Below, piece by piece: positions 16,376 through 23,728 of a stretch of DNA of 36,708 nucleotides (the stretch's first letter is position 1; each line of letters begins with the position of its first letter). Where the stretch lies: the NCBI GenBank assembly GCA_958423535.1, contig CATZRJ010000017.1, positions 1-36,708 of the forward strand. Direction: 5' to 3'. A model generated the notes under the pieces. The model had not been told where the DNA came from. It worked only from the letters and a program-made list of their open reading frames with translations, and made no database searches. This DNA is from an uncultured Collinsella sp. (GTDB lineage: Bacteria; Actinomycetota; Coriobacteriia; Coriobacteriales; Coriobacteriaceae). The translations under genes and the position numbers were made by a program.

Positions 16376-16405
16376 AAAAATGGCCGACTCATTGAGCCGG
16401 CCATT
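16376..16405 (-). terminator. Intrinsic terminator/attenuator between rpmF and plsX
   Basis: AATGGCCG (16379-16386) pairs with CGGCCATT (16398-16405), followed inward by one mismatch and CTC/GAG around ATT. On the minus strand it runs into TTTTTG, then the plsX AAGGAG. Since there is no room for a promoter between it and plsX, it probably acts as a partial terminator that lowers plsX relative to rpmF. Confidence 0.8.
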
Positions 16406-16445
16406 GTGGTTCCAGTTGGAACGGCATCGTATCCAGAGTATACAG

Positions 16446-16625
16446 TTACTCGGTAACGATAACCTCGCGGTCCTTGTAGAAACCGCAGCTGGGGCACACG
16501 TGGTGCGGGAGCTTAACAGCGCCGCAACGGGGGCACGTGGACTGAGCCGCAGCCGAGATCTTCATGTTGGCGGAACGACGGGTATGGGTGCGGATACGAC
16601 CCTGCTTTTGTTTAGGTACGGGCAT
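16446..16625 (-). CDS. rpmF: 50S ribosomal protein L32
   Basis: A small zinc-ribbon protein of the large ribosomal subunit. Translation of the minus strand gives 59 residues beginning MPVPKQKQGRIRTHTRRSA. Two pairs of cysteines follow in CPRCG and CPSCG, the zinc-binding form of L32, and the protein ends DREVIVTE. ATG at 16625 follows AAGGAAGG by five bases. It lies in the near-universal order DUF177-rpmF-plsX. The four cysteines mean it is the zinc-dependent version; no Cys-less paralogue is in view. Confidence 0.97.
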   Translation of the reverse strand: MPVPKQKQGRIRTHTRRSANMKISAAAQSTCPRCGAVKLPHHVCPSCGFYKDREVIVTE

Positions 16626-16689
16626 AGTGACCTTCCTTATGAACTATCCAGTGTGGCGATTACGCGCAAGTAGCGATACTACCACAGTT

Positions 16690-17244
16690 TTACTCGTCAA
16701 GCTTGAGATTCTTCAATGCTGCAAATGGATTTTCCGTGGCAGCGGCCCATTCGGCCTCCGCCTTGGCGGCGCAATCGCATTGCTCGACGTTGAGATTGAT
16801 GCCGCAGGTGGGGCAAAGGCCGCGGCAATCGGGCTTGCACAGGACAACAAACGGCGTGTCCATGACGACCGCGTCGTTGATGGGCTCGCCCAGATCGACA
16901 ATGCGATCCTCGCCCAGCAACTCGTAGCCGTCTTCGTAGGCCTCGGGGTCCTCGGGCTCGTTAAAGAGGTAGAACTCCTCGATCTCGCCTGCGATATCAA
17001 ACGATGCGGGCTCCAGGCAGCGATCGCACTCGCCGGTGGCGTGAGCGCGGACCATGCCCGAAAGCAGAACACCGGTACCGGCGTTGGTAAAGACCACGTC
17101 GTAGGAAATGCCGTCCTGCAGCTGGTACTCCTTCTCGCCCACCGTGTAGGTGGCGACATCGACCTTGCCGGTCAGCGGATAAGAGTCTCCGGGAAACTCG
17201 AGCTGCTCGGAAAGATCGACGGTTACGCTCGGGAACTCAGCCAT
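16690..17244 (-). CDS. DUF177 (YceD-like) protein
   Basis: A 184-residue protein of the DUF177 family, linked by studies of bacterial and plant homologues to 23S rRNA accumulation. It has CDRCLEPASFDI near residue 73 and a C-terminal cluster with FVVLCKPDCRGLCPTCG followed by NLNVEQCDC, likely zinc-binding. ATG at 17244 shares its A with the stop of the upstream coiled-coil gene (TAATG), so it should be translationally coupled; the longer open frame to 17295 lacks a binding site. Its place directly before rpmF matches the conserved arrangement across bacteria and supports a ribosome-assembly role. Confidence 0.93.
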   Translation of the reverse strand: MAEFPSVTVDLSEQLEFPGDSYPLTGKVDVATYTVGEKEYQLQDGISYDVVFTNAGTGVLLSGMVRAHATGECDRCLEPASFDIAGEIEEFYLFNEPEDPEAYEDGYELLGEDRIVDLGEPINDAVVMDTPFVVLCKPDCRGLCPTCGINLNVEQCDCAAKAEAEWAAATENPFAALKNLKLDE

Positions 17245-17741
17245 TACCACTGACCGTTCTGCTGGGCGGCGCCCTCGTTGAGCTGCTGACGGCAACGAGT
17301 GACGGTGCCGGTCAGACTCTTAAGGTTCTCCTCGAGGTGCGTAAAGACCTGCTCGGCGTAATCCTCGGCGGCATAACGCGTCTCGCGCTCGTACTGCTGG
17401 GCACGGTCGCGGATGTCGTCGGCCTGCTGCTGGGCTAAGCGGACGATCTCCTGCTCACCGGCAATGGTGAGCGCCTGCTGCTGAGCATCGGCAATGATGG
17501 AATCGGCCTGAGCGGCGGCGGAGGCCATAAGCTCCTCGCGCTCTTTGAGGATACGGCGGGACTTCTGCCACTCCTCGGGATAGCTCATGCGGATCTCATC
17601 GAGGATGTTAAAGAAGACGTCGGCGTCGATAACCTTCATCTGGGCGTTCTTGCCGAACGGCGTCTTAGCCTCTTCGATGAGCCCCTCGAGCTCGTCGACA
17701 AGACTCACGATCCTGTCGCCAGGAAAATTCTCGCCCGGCAT
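17244..17741 (-). CDS. SepIVA/DivIVA-like coiled-coil protein
   Basis: A 165-residue cytoplasmic protein. After IVSLVDELEGLIEEAK and DADVFFNILDEIRMSYPEEWQ it becomes a long alanine/glutamine-rich coiled coil (about residues 58-150; QKSRRILKEREELMASAAAQ, QQQALTIAGEQEIVRLAQQQ). This architecture matches actinobacterial SepIVA, a DivIVA-domain septation factor whose gene also neighbours DUF177 in mycobacteria; that recollection supports the name, but coiled coils align poorly and ATPase stalk-like proteins are an alternative. ATG at 17741 has AAGGAG five bases upstream, which fixes the start over an in-frame ATG at 17765. It overlaps DUF177 by one base. Confidence 0.7.
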   Translation of the reverse strand: MPGENFPGDRIVSLVDELEGLIEEAKTPFGKNAQMKVIDADVFFNILDEIRMSYPEEWQKSRRILKEREELMASAAAQADSIIADAQQQALTIAGEQEIVRLAQQQADDIRDRAQQYERETRYAAEDYAEQVFTHLEENLKSLTGTVTRCRQQLNEGAAQQNGQW

Positions 17742-17809
17742 CCGGTCTCCTTTCATAGGTAACATATCATCGTGTTAGTTTACCACATGCCACCAGGCAA
17801 TAAAAAACG

Positions 17810-18307
17810 TCACGAAAAGCGATGTTTGAGTGCTTCGACCACGTTGGGCGGCACAAACGTCGACACGTCGCTGCCAAGCGACGCGATCTGGCGCACCACC
17901 GAACTCGAGATATAGCCGTACTGCGGAGCACTCATGACAAAGATGGACTCCAGCTCGCTATCCAGGCGATAGTTGAGGTCGGCCTGCTGCAACTCGTACT
18001 CAAAGTCGGTCATGGCGCGCAGACCCTTAACGACGGCACCCGCCCTCTGTTCACGTGCAAAGTCGACCAGCAGGCCGGTGAAGGGCAGTACCTCGACGCC
18101 GTCCAAATCACCGAGGGCCTCGCGGGCCAGCGCCACGCGCTCGTCGAGCATAAAGGTGGTACCCACGCCGTTTTTACCCTGCGATTCGGCCACGGCGACG
18201 ATCACGCTGGGAAAGATACGGCGAGCTCGGCGGATGACGTCGATATGGCCAAACGTGATGGGATCGAAGGTGCCCGGGACGATCACGCGGTTGATGGTGT
18301 CATTCAT
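17810..18307 (-). CDS. coaD: Phosphopantetheine adenylyltransferase
   Basis: Adds AMP to 4'-phosphopantetheine in coenzyme A synthesis, the source of the ACP prosthetic group. The 165-residue protein has VPGTFDPITFGHIDVIRRA with the TxGH nucleotidyl-transfer motif at 18-21. LRAMTDFEYELQQADLNYRL and the YISSSVVRQIASLG nucleotide-binding loop follow. ATG at 18307 has GGAGG six bases upstream and overlaps the end of rsmD by eight bases (ATGAATGA). The rsmD-coaD pair is very common in bacteria. Confidence 0.97.
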   Translation of the reverse strand: MNDTINRVIVPGTFDPITFGHIDVIRRARRIFPSVIVAVAESQGKNGVGTTFMLDERVALAREALGDLDGVEVLPFTGLLVDFAREQRAGAVVKGLRAMTDFEYELQQADLNYRLDSELESIFVMSAPQYGYISSSVVRQIASLGSDVSTFVPPNVVEALKHRFS

Positions 18308-18944
18308 GGGCGTCCTCCAAAGGCGCATCCTCGTCATTGTCGCTGTCGTCGGCATTGTCGGCCCCGTTCGTGGCCGACCAGCGCAGCAAGTCAACCGAAG
18401 TTATGCCGTAGCGCTTCTCGCGCACGGTCTCAAAACCGGTCGGGTGAGCGCCCGCGTCGGCGGCAGCGTGCTCAAAGAGCGCGTAGGCACCCTGCGCCAG
18501 CAAGCCTTGCTGAGCCAGGTTCTGCAGCAGCTCCTCGACCGGCTCAGCGCCAAAAGCGTAGGGCGGATCGAGCAGGACCAGGTCAAAGGGACCGCCCGGC
18601 ACGCGGCCGCGCGAGGCACTCGCCAGCACATCGCCGGTAACGACACGCCAACGCGAGCGGTCGCGGCACAGCGACTCGACGTTCTTGGTGATCAGACGGG
18701 CGGCGTTGCGATCGATCTCGAACGTGGTGAGCGTGCGGGCGCCACGCGAGAGCATCTCAATTCCCAGGGCGCCGGAGCCGCCAAAAGCGTCCAGCACGCG
18801 GACCTCGTCCAAATCGAAGTCGAACGCCGACATGACCATGGATGCACATGCCTCGCGCACGCGATCGGTCGTGGGACGGGTGACATCGCGCCCGCGCGGC
18901 TCTTCGATCTTACGGCCGCGCCATTCACCGCCGATGATTCTCAT
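18300..18944 (-). CDS. rsmD: 16S rRNA (guanine(966)-N2)-methyltransferase RsmD
   Basis: Methylates a guanine (G966 in E. coli numbering) in the small-subunit rRNA. The 214-residue protein starts MRIIGGEWRGRKI and TRPTTDRVREACASMV, typical of RsmD. It has the SAM-binding VLDAFGGSGALGIEML loop near residue 50 and the catalytic LLDPPYAFG motif near 128. An acidic tail (NADDSDNDEDAPLEDAHE) extends past the fold. Its ATG overlaps the recG stop (ATGA), and its stop overlaps coaD. Confidence 0.96.
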   Translation of the reverse strand: MRIIGGEWRGRKIEEPRGRDVTRPTTDRVREACASMVMSAFDFDLDEVRVLDAFGGSGALGIEMLSRGARTLTTFEIDRNAARLITKNVESLCRDRSRWRVVTGDVLASASRGRVPGGPFDLVLLDPPYAFGAEPVEELLQNLAQQGLLAQGAYALFEHAAADAGAHPTGFETVREKRYGITSVDLLRWSATNGADNADDSDNDEDAPLEDAHE

Positions 18945-21118
18945 CCTCCGCTGACCTCCTTAAAGATATGTCGATAGCGCGTGGCGACCGCGTCACGCAA
19001 GGGACGCGTCGCCACGGAGTCAAGGTTGCAAGCATACCGCAAGAGCTCGACCGCGTCCAAATGGGCCCATTCGATAAGATCCTCGTCGGCGTCCAGGTCC
19101 ACAAAGCGCAGGGTCACGCCGCCATGCTGACGGTAGCCCAGGATTTCGCCCTCATGGCGCAAACGCAGGTCCATCTGGGCGAGCGTAAAGCCGTCTGAGG
19201 TCTTTTCGAGCGACTGGAGGCGGTCTTGTGCCGCCGACGCGCCGCCGTTGCCCTTGGAGTGCGTCATGACCAGGCAGGTGCCCGACACGCTGCCGCGGCC
19301 CACACGGCCGCGCAACTGGTGCAGGGCCGCCAAGCCAAAGCGCTCACCGTTCTCGATGACCATGACGGTGGCGTTGGGCACGTCGACGCCCACCTCGACC
19401 ACCGTGGTCGAAACGAGCACGTCGATCTCACCGCGCTTGAAAGCATCGATCACGCGGTCCTTCTCCCCCGCCGGCATGCGGCCATGAAGGCGCTCGATAG
19501 TAAGTCCCGGCAACGCCAGGCGCAGCCGGTCGAGCTCAGTTGCCGTATCGTGCAGCGGCACGGGGACGGTCACGCGGCCCTCATCGTCGCGGGCGATACC
19601 GGGGACATCCTCAAGCTCATCGGCCGAATCGCTCGGCTCCACAAGCGGGCAGATCACGTAAGCCTGCTGGCCCTTTTCATGCGCCTCGCGAATGGCGCCG
19701 TAGGCCAGGTCGCGGCTCGACTCGGTGAGCACACGCGTCGTAACGCCCGCCCCCGGAACAGGCCGATGGCGGATGATGCTCGTGTCAAGGTCGCCGTAGA
19801 CCGAGAGCGCCAACGTGCGCGGAATCGGCGTCGCCGTCATAACGAGCAGGTCGGCACCCGGGCCCTTGGCACGCAGGACATTGCGCTGGCCCACACCAAA
19901 GCGGTGTTGCTCGTCGATGACGACAAGCGACAGATGCTTAAACGCCACATTGTCCGAAAGGACCGCGTGGGTTCCAAAGAGGACATCGAGCTCGCCCGAT
20001 TTCAGCTGCGCATGGATCTGCTCGCGCTCGGCTGCCGGCGTGGCACCCGTCAGGAGCGCCCAGGACATGCCGGCCTGCGAGAGCAAGGGGCCGGTCTTAT
20101 CGGCATATTGGCGCGCCAGCACGCCCGTTGGCGCCATAACGCAGGACTGGGTGCCGCTATCGGCCGCAACGGCCAGCGCGCAGGCGGCGACGGCGGTCTT
20201 GCCGGTTCCGACGTCGCCCAGCAGCAGGCGGTTCATCACGCGCCCGCCATCGCACATGTCGTGCAGGATGTCTTGGAACGCGGCCTCTTGCTCGTAGCTC
20301 AGCGAAAACGGGAGGGCCTGCTTAAGCGCGGCCAGATGCTCGCCCGCGGTGTGGGCGTAGGGAACGACGCCGACCATGCCACCGTCGTTGCGCAGACGCA
20401 GCGCCAGCTGAAGGTAGAGGCACTCCTCGTAGGCAAGCCGTGCGCGCGCGATATCGCGCTCGGCCATGCTCGATGGAAAGTGAATTGAGCGCAGCGCACG
20501 AGCATTGCTCATCAGCTGGCGCTTGACGCGTAAGCGAGCGGGAATCGGGTCGAAGGGATTGCCGACAACCTCGAGCGCGCCGCTTACGATGCGGCGCATC
20601 CACGCCTGGCTCACGCCATCGCTCACATAATGGACCGGCAGTATGGTGCCCGCGGCACGCCCATCCTCGAGCTTTTCGAAATGCGGCGAGGCCATCTGCT
20701 TAAAGCCGTAGGCAAACTCGACCTTACCCATCACGGCCAGGCGGTCGCCTTGCTTGAACTGCTGGGCGATCCAGGGCTGACGGAAAAAGGCGACCTGCAG
20801 CACGCCCGTCTCGTCCACCAGCGAGACCTCGGTCATCTGCATACGCGGGCGGGGCTGCTTTTGAACGATACGATCGACCGTGGCGACAATCGTGCACACG
20901 GTACCGATGGGAGCCATCTCGATGGACCAGGAGCGCGTAAAGTCGAGATATCGGTGAGGGATATGGAGAAGGAGGTCCCCCACCGTCCGAATTCCCAGAC
21001 GGCGAAGGGCCTCCTCACGTTTACCCGAAACATATTTGAGTCGCGCGATATCCTCGTCGAGCGCATTGCTCTGGGCAAAGCGCTCCGAGGCGCGCGGCAC
21101 GGAGCACAGCTCGGACAT
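18941..21118 (-). CDS. recG: ATP-dependent DNA helicase RecG
   Basis: A branch-migration helicase that remodels stalled forks and recombination intermediates. The 725-residue protein has an N-terminal wedge/OB region (about 60-170; LLLHIPHRYLDF, then GKVEFAYGFKQMASPHFEKL). Helicase motif I GDVGTGKT is at 301-308, motif II IDEQHRFG at 401-408, motif III TATPIPRTLA, and motif VI QLRGRVGRGSVSGTC. Length fits the family. The binding site before the ATG at 21118 is weak (AGGC), and fakA ends 10 bases upstream, so coupling to fakA is likely. The N-terminal 25 residues are not conserved in my recollection. Confidence 0.97.
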   Translation of the reverse strand: MSELCSVPRASERFAQSNALDEDIARLKYVSGKREEALRRLGIRTVGDLLLHIPHRYLDFTRSWSIEMAPIGTVCTIVATVDRIVQKQPRPRMQMTEVSLVDETGVLQVAFFRQPWIAQQFKQGDRLAVMGKVEFAYGFKQMASPHFEKLEDGRAAGTILPVHYVSDGVSQAWMRRIVSGALEVVGNPFDPIPARLRVKRQLMSNARALRSIHFPSSMAERDIARARLAYEECLYLQLALRLRNDGGMVGVVPYAHTAGEHLAALKQALPFSLSYEQEAAFQDILHDMCDGGRVMNRLLLGDVGTGKTAVAACALAVAADSGTQSCVMAPTGVLARQYADKTGPLLSQAGMSWALLTGATPAAEREQIHAQLKSGELDVLFGTHAVLSDNVAFKHLSLVVIDEQHRFGVGQRNVLRAKGPGADLLVMTATPIPRTLALSVYGDLDTSIIRHRPVPGAGVTTRVLTESSRDLAYGAIREAHEKGQQAYVICPLVEPSDSADELEDVPGIARDDEGRVTVPVPLHDTATELDRLRLALPGLTIERLHGRMPAGEKDRVIDAFKRGEIDVLVSTTVVEVGVDVPNATVMVIENGERFGLAALHQLRGRVGRGSVSGTCLVMTHSKGNGGASAAQDRLQSLEKTSDGFTLAQMDLRLRHEGEILGYRQHGGVTLRFVDLDADEDLIEWAHLDAVELLRYACNLDSVATRPLRDAVATRYRHIFKEVSGG

Positions 21119-21128
21119 GGGTAGATGC

Positions 21129-22790
21129 CTACTCGATCGAGAAGATCACGGGATAGAGCGGCTGCTCGCCACGATGAGCATCGATCTCCAGGTCGGGCTG
21201 AGCCTCCTCGATGGCGTCGACGATCTCCTGGAAGGCCTCATCGGACAGCTCCTCGCCGGCCAGAATCGTCAGTGCGTCGCCCTCCTCTTCCTCCTGCATG
21301 CGGTTGATGCAATCGAGCGTGACCTGCTTCACATCGGAGCCGACCACGTCGATGGAGCCGGCAATGATACCCATGACATCACCGGAGTGAATCGGAGAGC
21401 CGTCAGAGGCGCTGGAATCGCGCACGGCACGGGTGACCTCGCCATCGCGGACCTCGCTGATGGCGTCGACCATAGCGGCGACGGCGTCCTCGAGCTCGGA
21501 ATCGGGCAGGACAGCGAACAGCGCGGAGAAGGCCTGCGGAACGGTCTTAGTGGGAACGACGGCGACCTTCTTGTCGGTGCAGGCAGAGGCAGCGGCCTCG
21601 GCAGCCATGCGGATATTGCCGTTGTTGGGCAGGATGATGACCGAGGTCGCGTTGACCTGGTCCACCGCGCCCAGTAGGTCGGCGGTCGAGGGGTTCATGG
21701 TCTGGCCACCCGAGACGATCACGTCAACGCCGAGGGACTTGAGGATGTCGGCCTCGCCAGAGCCGGCGGCAACGGCGACAAAGCCCAACGCCTTGGCAGG
21801 CTCAGCGGCCTTTTCCTGGTCCTCGTGAATCTTGGCGGTACGGTCGTGGGCCTCCATCTCCATGTTGTGGATAAAGACCTCGTAGATCTGACCAAGCTGC
21901 AGCATGTGCTCGAGCACCAGGTTAGGCGTGTTGGAGTGCACATGGATCTTGTAGTCGGGGTAGGCACCCACGAGAAGCTCACAGTCGCCCATGGAGCCCA
22001 GGAACTTAAGGCACTCGTCCTCGTCAAACGGGGCGTCGGCCTTAAAGAGGAACTCGTTGCAGTAGCGGAACTCCGAGCCCTCCCAGTCGTCGTTGGCCTC
22101 GATCTCAACGCGACCAAGGGCCGCGTCGCGGGCAGAGCCAGCGGAATCAAACGTGGCGGAGAAATCCTCGACAACGGTGCTGCGGCCAAGAGCGGCGGCA
22201 ACAAAGTTCTCCAGGAAGATGGCAAAGCCAAAGGCGCCAGAGTCGACCACGCCGTTCTCCTTCAGAACGGGCAGCAGGTCGGGCGTGCGGGCGACGGACT
22301 GGTAGGCCTCGACGACGATAGCATCGAGCGCGTCCTCGGCCGAGAACTTCTTCTTTTCGCACTCGTCGGCCTTGGTCGAGACATCGCGCAGCACCGTGAG
22401 GATCGTGCCCTCGATGGGTTTACGGACAGCCTGGAAGGCGACCTTGACGGCGCGGCGGAAGGCGAAGGCGATGTTGGCGGACGTGATAGGCTCATCGGCG
22501 GAGACGAGACCCTCGGCCACGCCGCGCAGAATCTGCGAGGTGATGACGCCGGAGTTGCCGCGAGCGCCCATCAGGGAGCCGTGGGTGATGGCGCCGGCGA
22601 TGGCCTCCATATCGGCATCGGCGGGAAGGGCGGAAAGCTCCTTGGTCACCGAGGCGAGCGTGAGTGACATGTTGGTACCGGTGTCGCCGTCGGGCACGGG
22701 GAAGACGTTGAGCTTGTTGATCTCCTCGGCCTTGTCGGAAACGGCAGCCGCAGCGATCGGAAAACAGGTGCGAATGGTCTTTGCAATCAT
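21129..22790 (-). CDS. fakA: Fatty-acid kinase catalytic subunit FakA (DhaL/YloV family)
   Basis: Predicted to phosphorylate FakB-bound fatty acids to acyl-phosphate in the cytoplasm, feeding exogenous fatty acids into phospholipids. The 553-residue protein has an N-terminal DhaL-type kinase domain with LNVFPVPDGDTGTNMS near 28-43 and GARGNSGVITSQILRG near 75-90. NGVVDSGAFGFAIFLE lies in a middle region, followed by a DegV/EDD-like C-terminal part including VDVIVSGGQTMNPS and ILPNNGNI. ATG at 22790 has only a distant GGAG. It sits between asp23 and recG, as in many Firmicutes, and shares the cluster with plsX and acpP, which handle its product. No fakB gene lies in the window. Confidence 0.93.
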   Translation of the reverse strand: MIAKTIRTCFPIAAAAVSDKAEEINKLNVFPVPDGDTGTNMSLTLASVTKELSALPADADMEAIAGAITHGSLMGARGNSGVITSQILRGVAEGLVSADEPITSANIAFAFRRAVKVAFQAVRKPIEGTILTVLRDVSTKADECEKKKFSAEDALDAIVVEAYQSVARTPDLLPVLKENGVVDSGAFGFAIFLENFVAAALGRSTVVEDFSATFDSAGSARDAALGRVEIEANDDWEGSEFRYCNEFLFKADAPFDEDECLKFLGSMGDCELLVGAYPDYKIHVHSNTPNLVLEHMLQLGQIYEVFIHNMEMEAHDRTAKIHEDQEKAAEPAKALGFVAVAAGSGEADILKSLGVDVIVSGGQTMNPSTADLLGAVDQVNATSVIILPNNGNIRMAAEAAASACTDKKVAVVPTKTVPQAFSALFAVLPDSELEDAVAAMVDAISEVRDGEVTRAVRDSSASDGSPIHSGDVMGIIAGSIDVVGSDVKQVTLDCINRMQEEEEGDALTILAGEELSDEAFQEIVDAIEEAQPDLEIDAHRGEQPLYPVIFSIE

Positions 22791-22817
22791 GGGTATTTGA
22801 ATCTCCGTTTTCGGATG

Positions 22818-23174
22818 CTAGTTCAGACGGCTCTTGAGCGCGTCGATGTGGATGCCGATCTTAAGGCTGGCGGGATCGATCTGGGCGATCTCCTGCAGGG
22901 TGAAGGCAACGGAGCTCGAAAGATTGTGGCAGACGGACTTCATGTTGACGCCGTTCTCGAGCACGACGTGAAGATCGACCGTAAGGCCGTTCTCGTCGGC
23001 GGAGACAAGCACGCCCTTGCGGAGGCGCTGACCGGCAAGCAGGCGCACGCTCTCGGCGCCCTGGAGCTGCTCAGCCATGCCGACGACGCCATAGCACGTC
23101 ATCGCGGCATAACCGGCAATATCGGCAATAACGTCGTTCGAGACGCTCAGGCTGCCGTTAATGGTCTCAGACAC
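22818..23174 (-). CDS. Asp23/Gls24 family envelope stress protein
   Basis: A 118-residue protein of the Asp23/Gls24 (DUF322) family, small acidic proteins associated with the cell envelope and stress in Gram-positive bacteria. Visible marks are INGSLSVSNDVIADIAGYAA, GVVGMAEQL, and LTVDLHVVLENGVNMKSVCH, followed by TLQEIAQIDP. GTG at 23174 is chosen because AAAGGAG lies six to seven bases upstream; the open frame to 23225 adds an unrelated basic stretch. It leads the long cluster and precedes fakA by 27 bases, the usual pairing. The exact role beside fakA is not established here. Confidence 0.9.
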   Translation of the reverse strand: MSETINGSLSVSNDVIADIAGYAAMTCYGVVGMAEQLQGAESVRLLAGQRLRKGVLVSADENGLTVDLHVVLENGVNMKSVCHNLSSSVAFTLQEIAQIDPASLKIGIHIDALKSRLN

Positions 23175-23231
23175 AAGAATCTCCTTTTCTTGGTGCTCGC
23201 GGCACCATGTCGTGGGAGCAATCATTGCAAT

Positions 23232-23237
23232 ATTCTA
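23232..23237 (-). promoter_or_regulatory. Possible -10 element of the asp23-ffh cluster
   Basis: TAGAAT on the minus strand, about 58 bases before the asp23 GTG. No convincing -35 partner is seen. A 12-bp palindrome lies about 70 bases upstream of it. Confidence 0.3.
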
Positions 23238-23307
23238 CAACGACCGCGGCATGTTGAGGTGGCGGGCCTCGGGATTACATCCTCGACACGAAATGTTGAT
23301 ATGGTAA

Positions 23308-23319
23308 CGTTCGCGAACG
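23308..23319. promoter_or_regulatory. Perfect palindrome CGTTCGCGAACG
   Basis: A 12-bp perfect palindrome between the tRNA-Asn terminator and the asp23 start, in the only long non-coding gap ahead of the 14-gene cluster. The half-site order (GTTC then GAAC) is the reverse of the LexA box, so LexA is not suggested. It could be an operator, or chance. Confidence 0.35.
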
Positions 23320-23333
23320 GCGATCGCGGCATG

Positions 23334-23363
23334 AAAAAACCCGCCACATAAGCGACGGGTTTT
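23334..23363 (-). terminator. Terminator of the tRNA-Asn pair
   Basis: AAAACCCG (23336-23343) pairs with CGGGTTTT (23356-23363), with a partial inner stem. On the minus strand it is followed by TTTTTTCATG. It lies just seven bases past the CCA end of the second tRNA. Confidence 0.85.
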
Positions 23364-23369
23364 ACAACC

Positions 23370-23444
23370 TGGCTCCCCGGGTAGGACTCGAACCTACAAC
23401 AGCGCGGTTAACAGCCGCGTGCTCTACCATTGAGCTACCGAGGA
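23370..23444 (-). tRNA. tRNA-Asn (GTT), second in transcription order
   Basis: The minus strand folds as a cloverleaf. The 7-bp acceptor TCCTCGG/CCGGGGA includes one T-G pair, the discriminator is G and the CCA is encoded. The D-arm reads GTAGCTCAATGGTAGAGC and the T-arm includes GGTTCGAGTCC. The anticodon loop CTGTTAA gives GTT, which reads AAC/AAU asparagine codons. It is identical to the copy at 23479-23553. Confidence 0.97.
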
Positions 23445-23478
23445 ATTAAAAAGCCCAACGGAAAGGGCTGAAAAATTC

Positions 23479-23553
23479 TGGCTCCCCGGGTAGGACTCGA
23501 ACCTACAACAGCGCGGTTAACAGCCGCGTGCTCTACCATTGAGCTACCGAGGA
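23479..23553 (-). tRNA. tRNA-Asn (GTT), first in transcription order
   Basis: Identical in sequence to the downstream copy, with anticodon GTT and encoded CCA. The two are separated by 34 bases holding a small AGCCC/GGGCT hairpin flanked by A/T runs, probably a processing spacer. A strong promoter lies about 30 bases upstream. Confidence 0.97.
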
Positions 23554-23583
23554 ATAGGTGCGTGCTCTCAAGCAACGAAGTTT

Positions 23584-23611
23584 ATTATACGGACGAATCA
23601 GCTTAGGGCAA
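23584..23611 (-). promoter_or_regulatory. Promoter of the tRNA-Asn pair
   Basis: TTGCCC (23606-23611), a 16-base spacer and a perfect TATAAT (23584-23589) on the minus strand. The predicted start near 23577 leaves about a 24-base leader before the first tRNA. Confidence 0.85.
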
Positions 23612-23637
23612 GAACTTTTTTGAGAATTTTTCCGATC

Positions 23638-23665
23638 TAGTCATTGGGGACGTCCCCAATGACTA
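23638..23665. repeat. 28-bp perfect palindrome
   Basis: Centred between 23651 and 23652, each half reads TAGTCATTGGGGAC outward to inward. It has no loop and no adjacent T-tract, so it is a poor classical terminator. It lies between the end of the rpoD operon and the tRNA promoter. A partial echo, GACTAC, recurs just after it. It may be a dispersed intergenic palindrome or a protein-binding site. Confidence 0.8.
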
Positions 23666-23681
23666 CCCAACGACTACATGA

Positions 23682-23715
23682 AAGCGCCCCCAAGTGGATG
23701 TGCTTGAGGGCGCTT
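23682..23715 (-). terminator. Hairpin terminator after rpoD
   Basis: AAGCGCCCCCAAG (23682-23694) pairs with CTTGAGGGCGCTT (23703-23715) with a single C-A mismatch. It begins 14 bases past the rpoD stop and closes the rimP-rpoD cluster. The U-run after it is short (TTTC). Confidence 0.7.
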
Positions 23716-23728
23716 CTTGCTTGCGAGG

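Noticed and set aside
23308..23319. LexA/SOS box upstream of asp23
   Set aside because: The half-sites are in the order GTTC-GAAC with a 2-base centre, not the GAAC-N4-GTTC of Gram-positive LexA sites.
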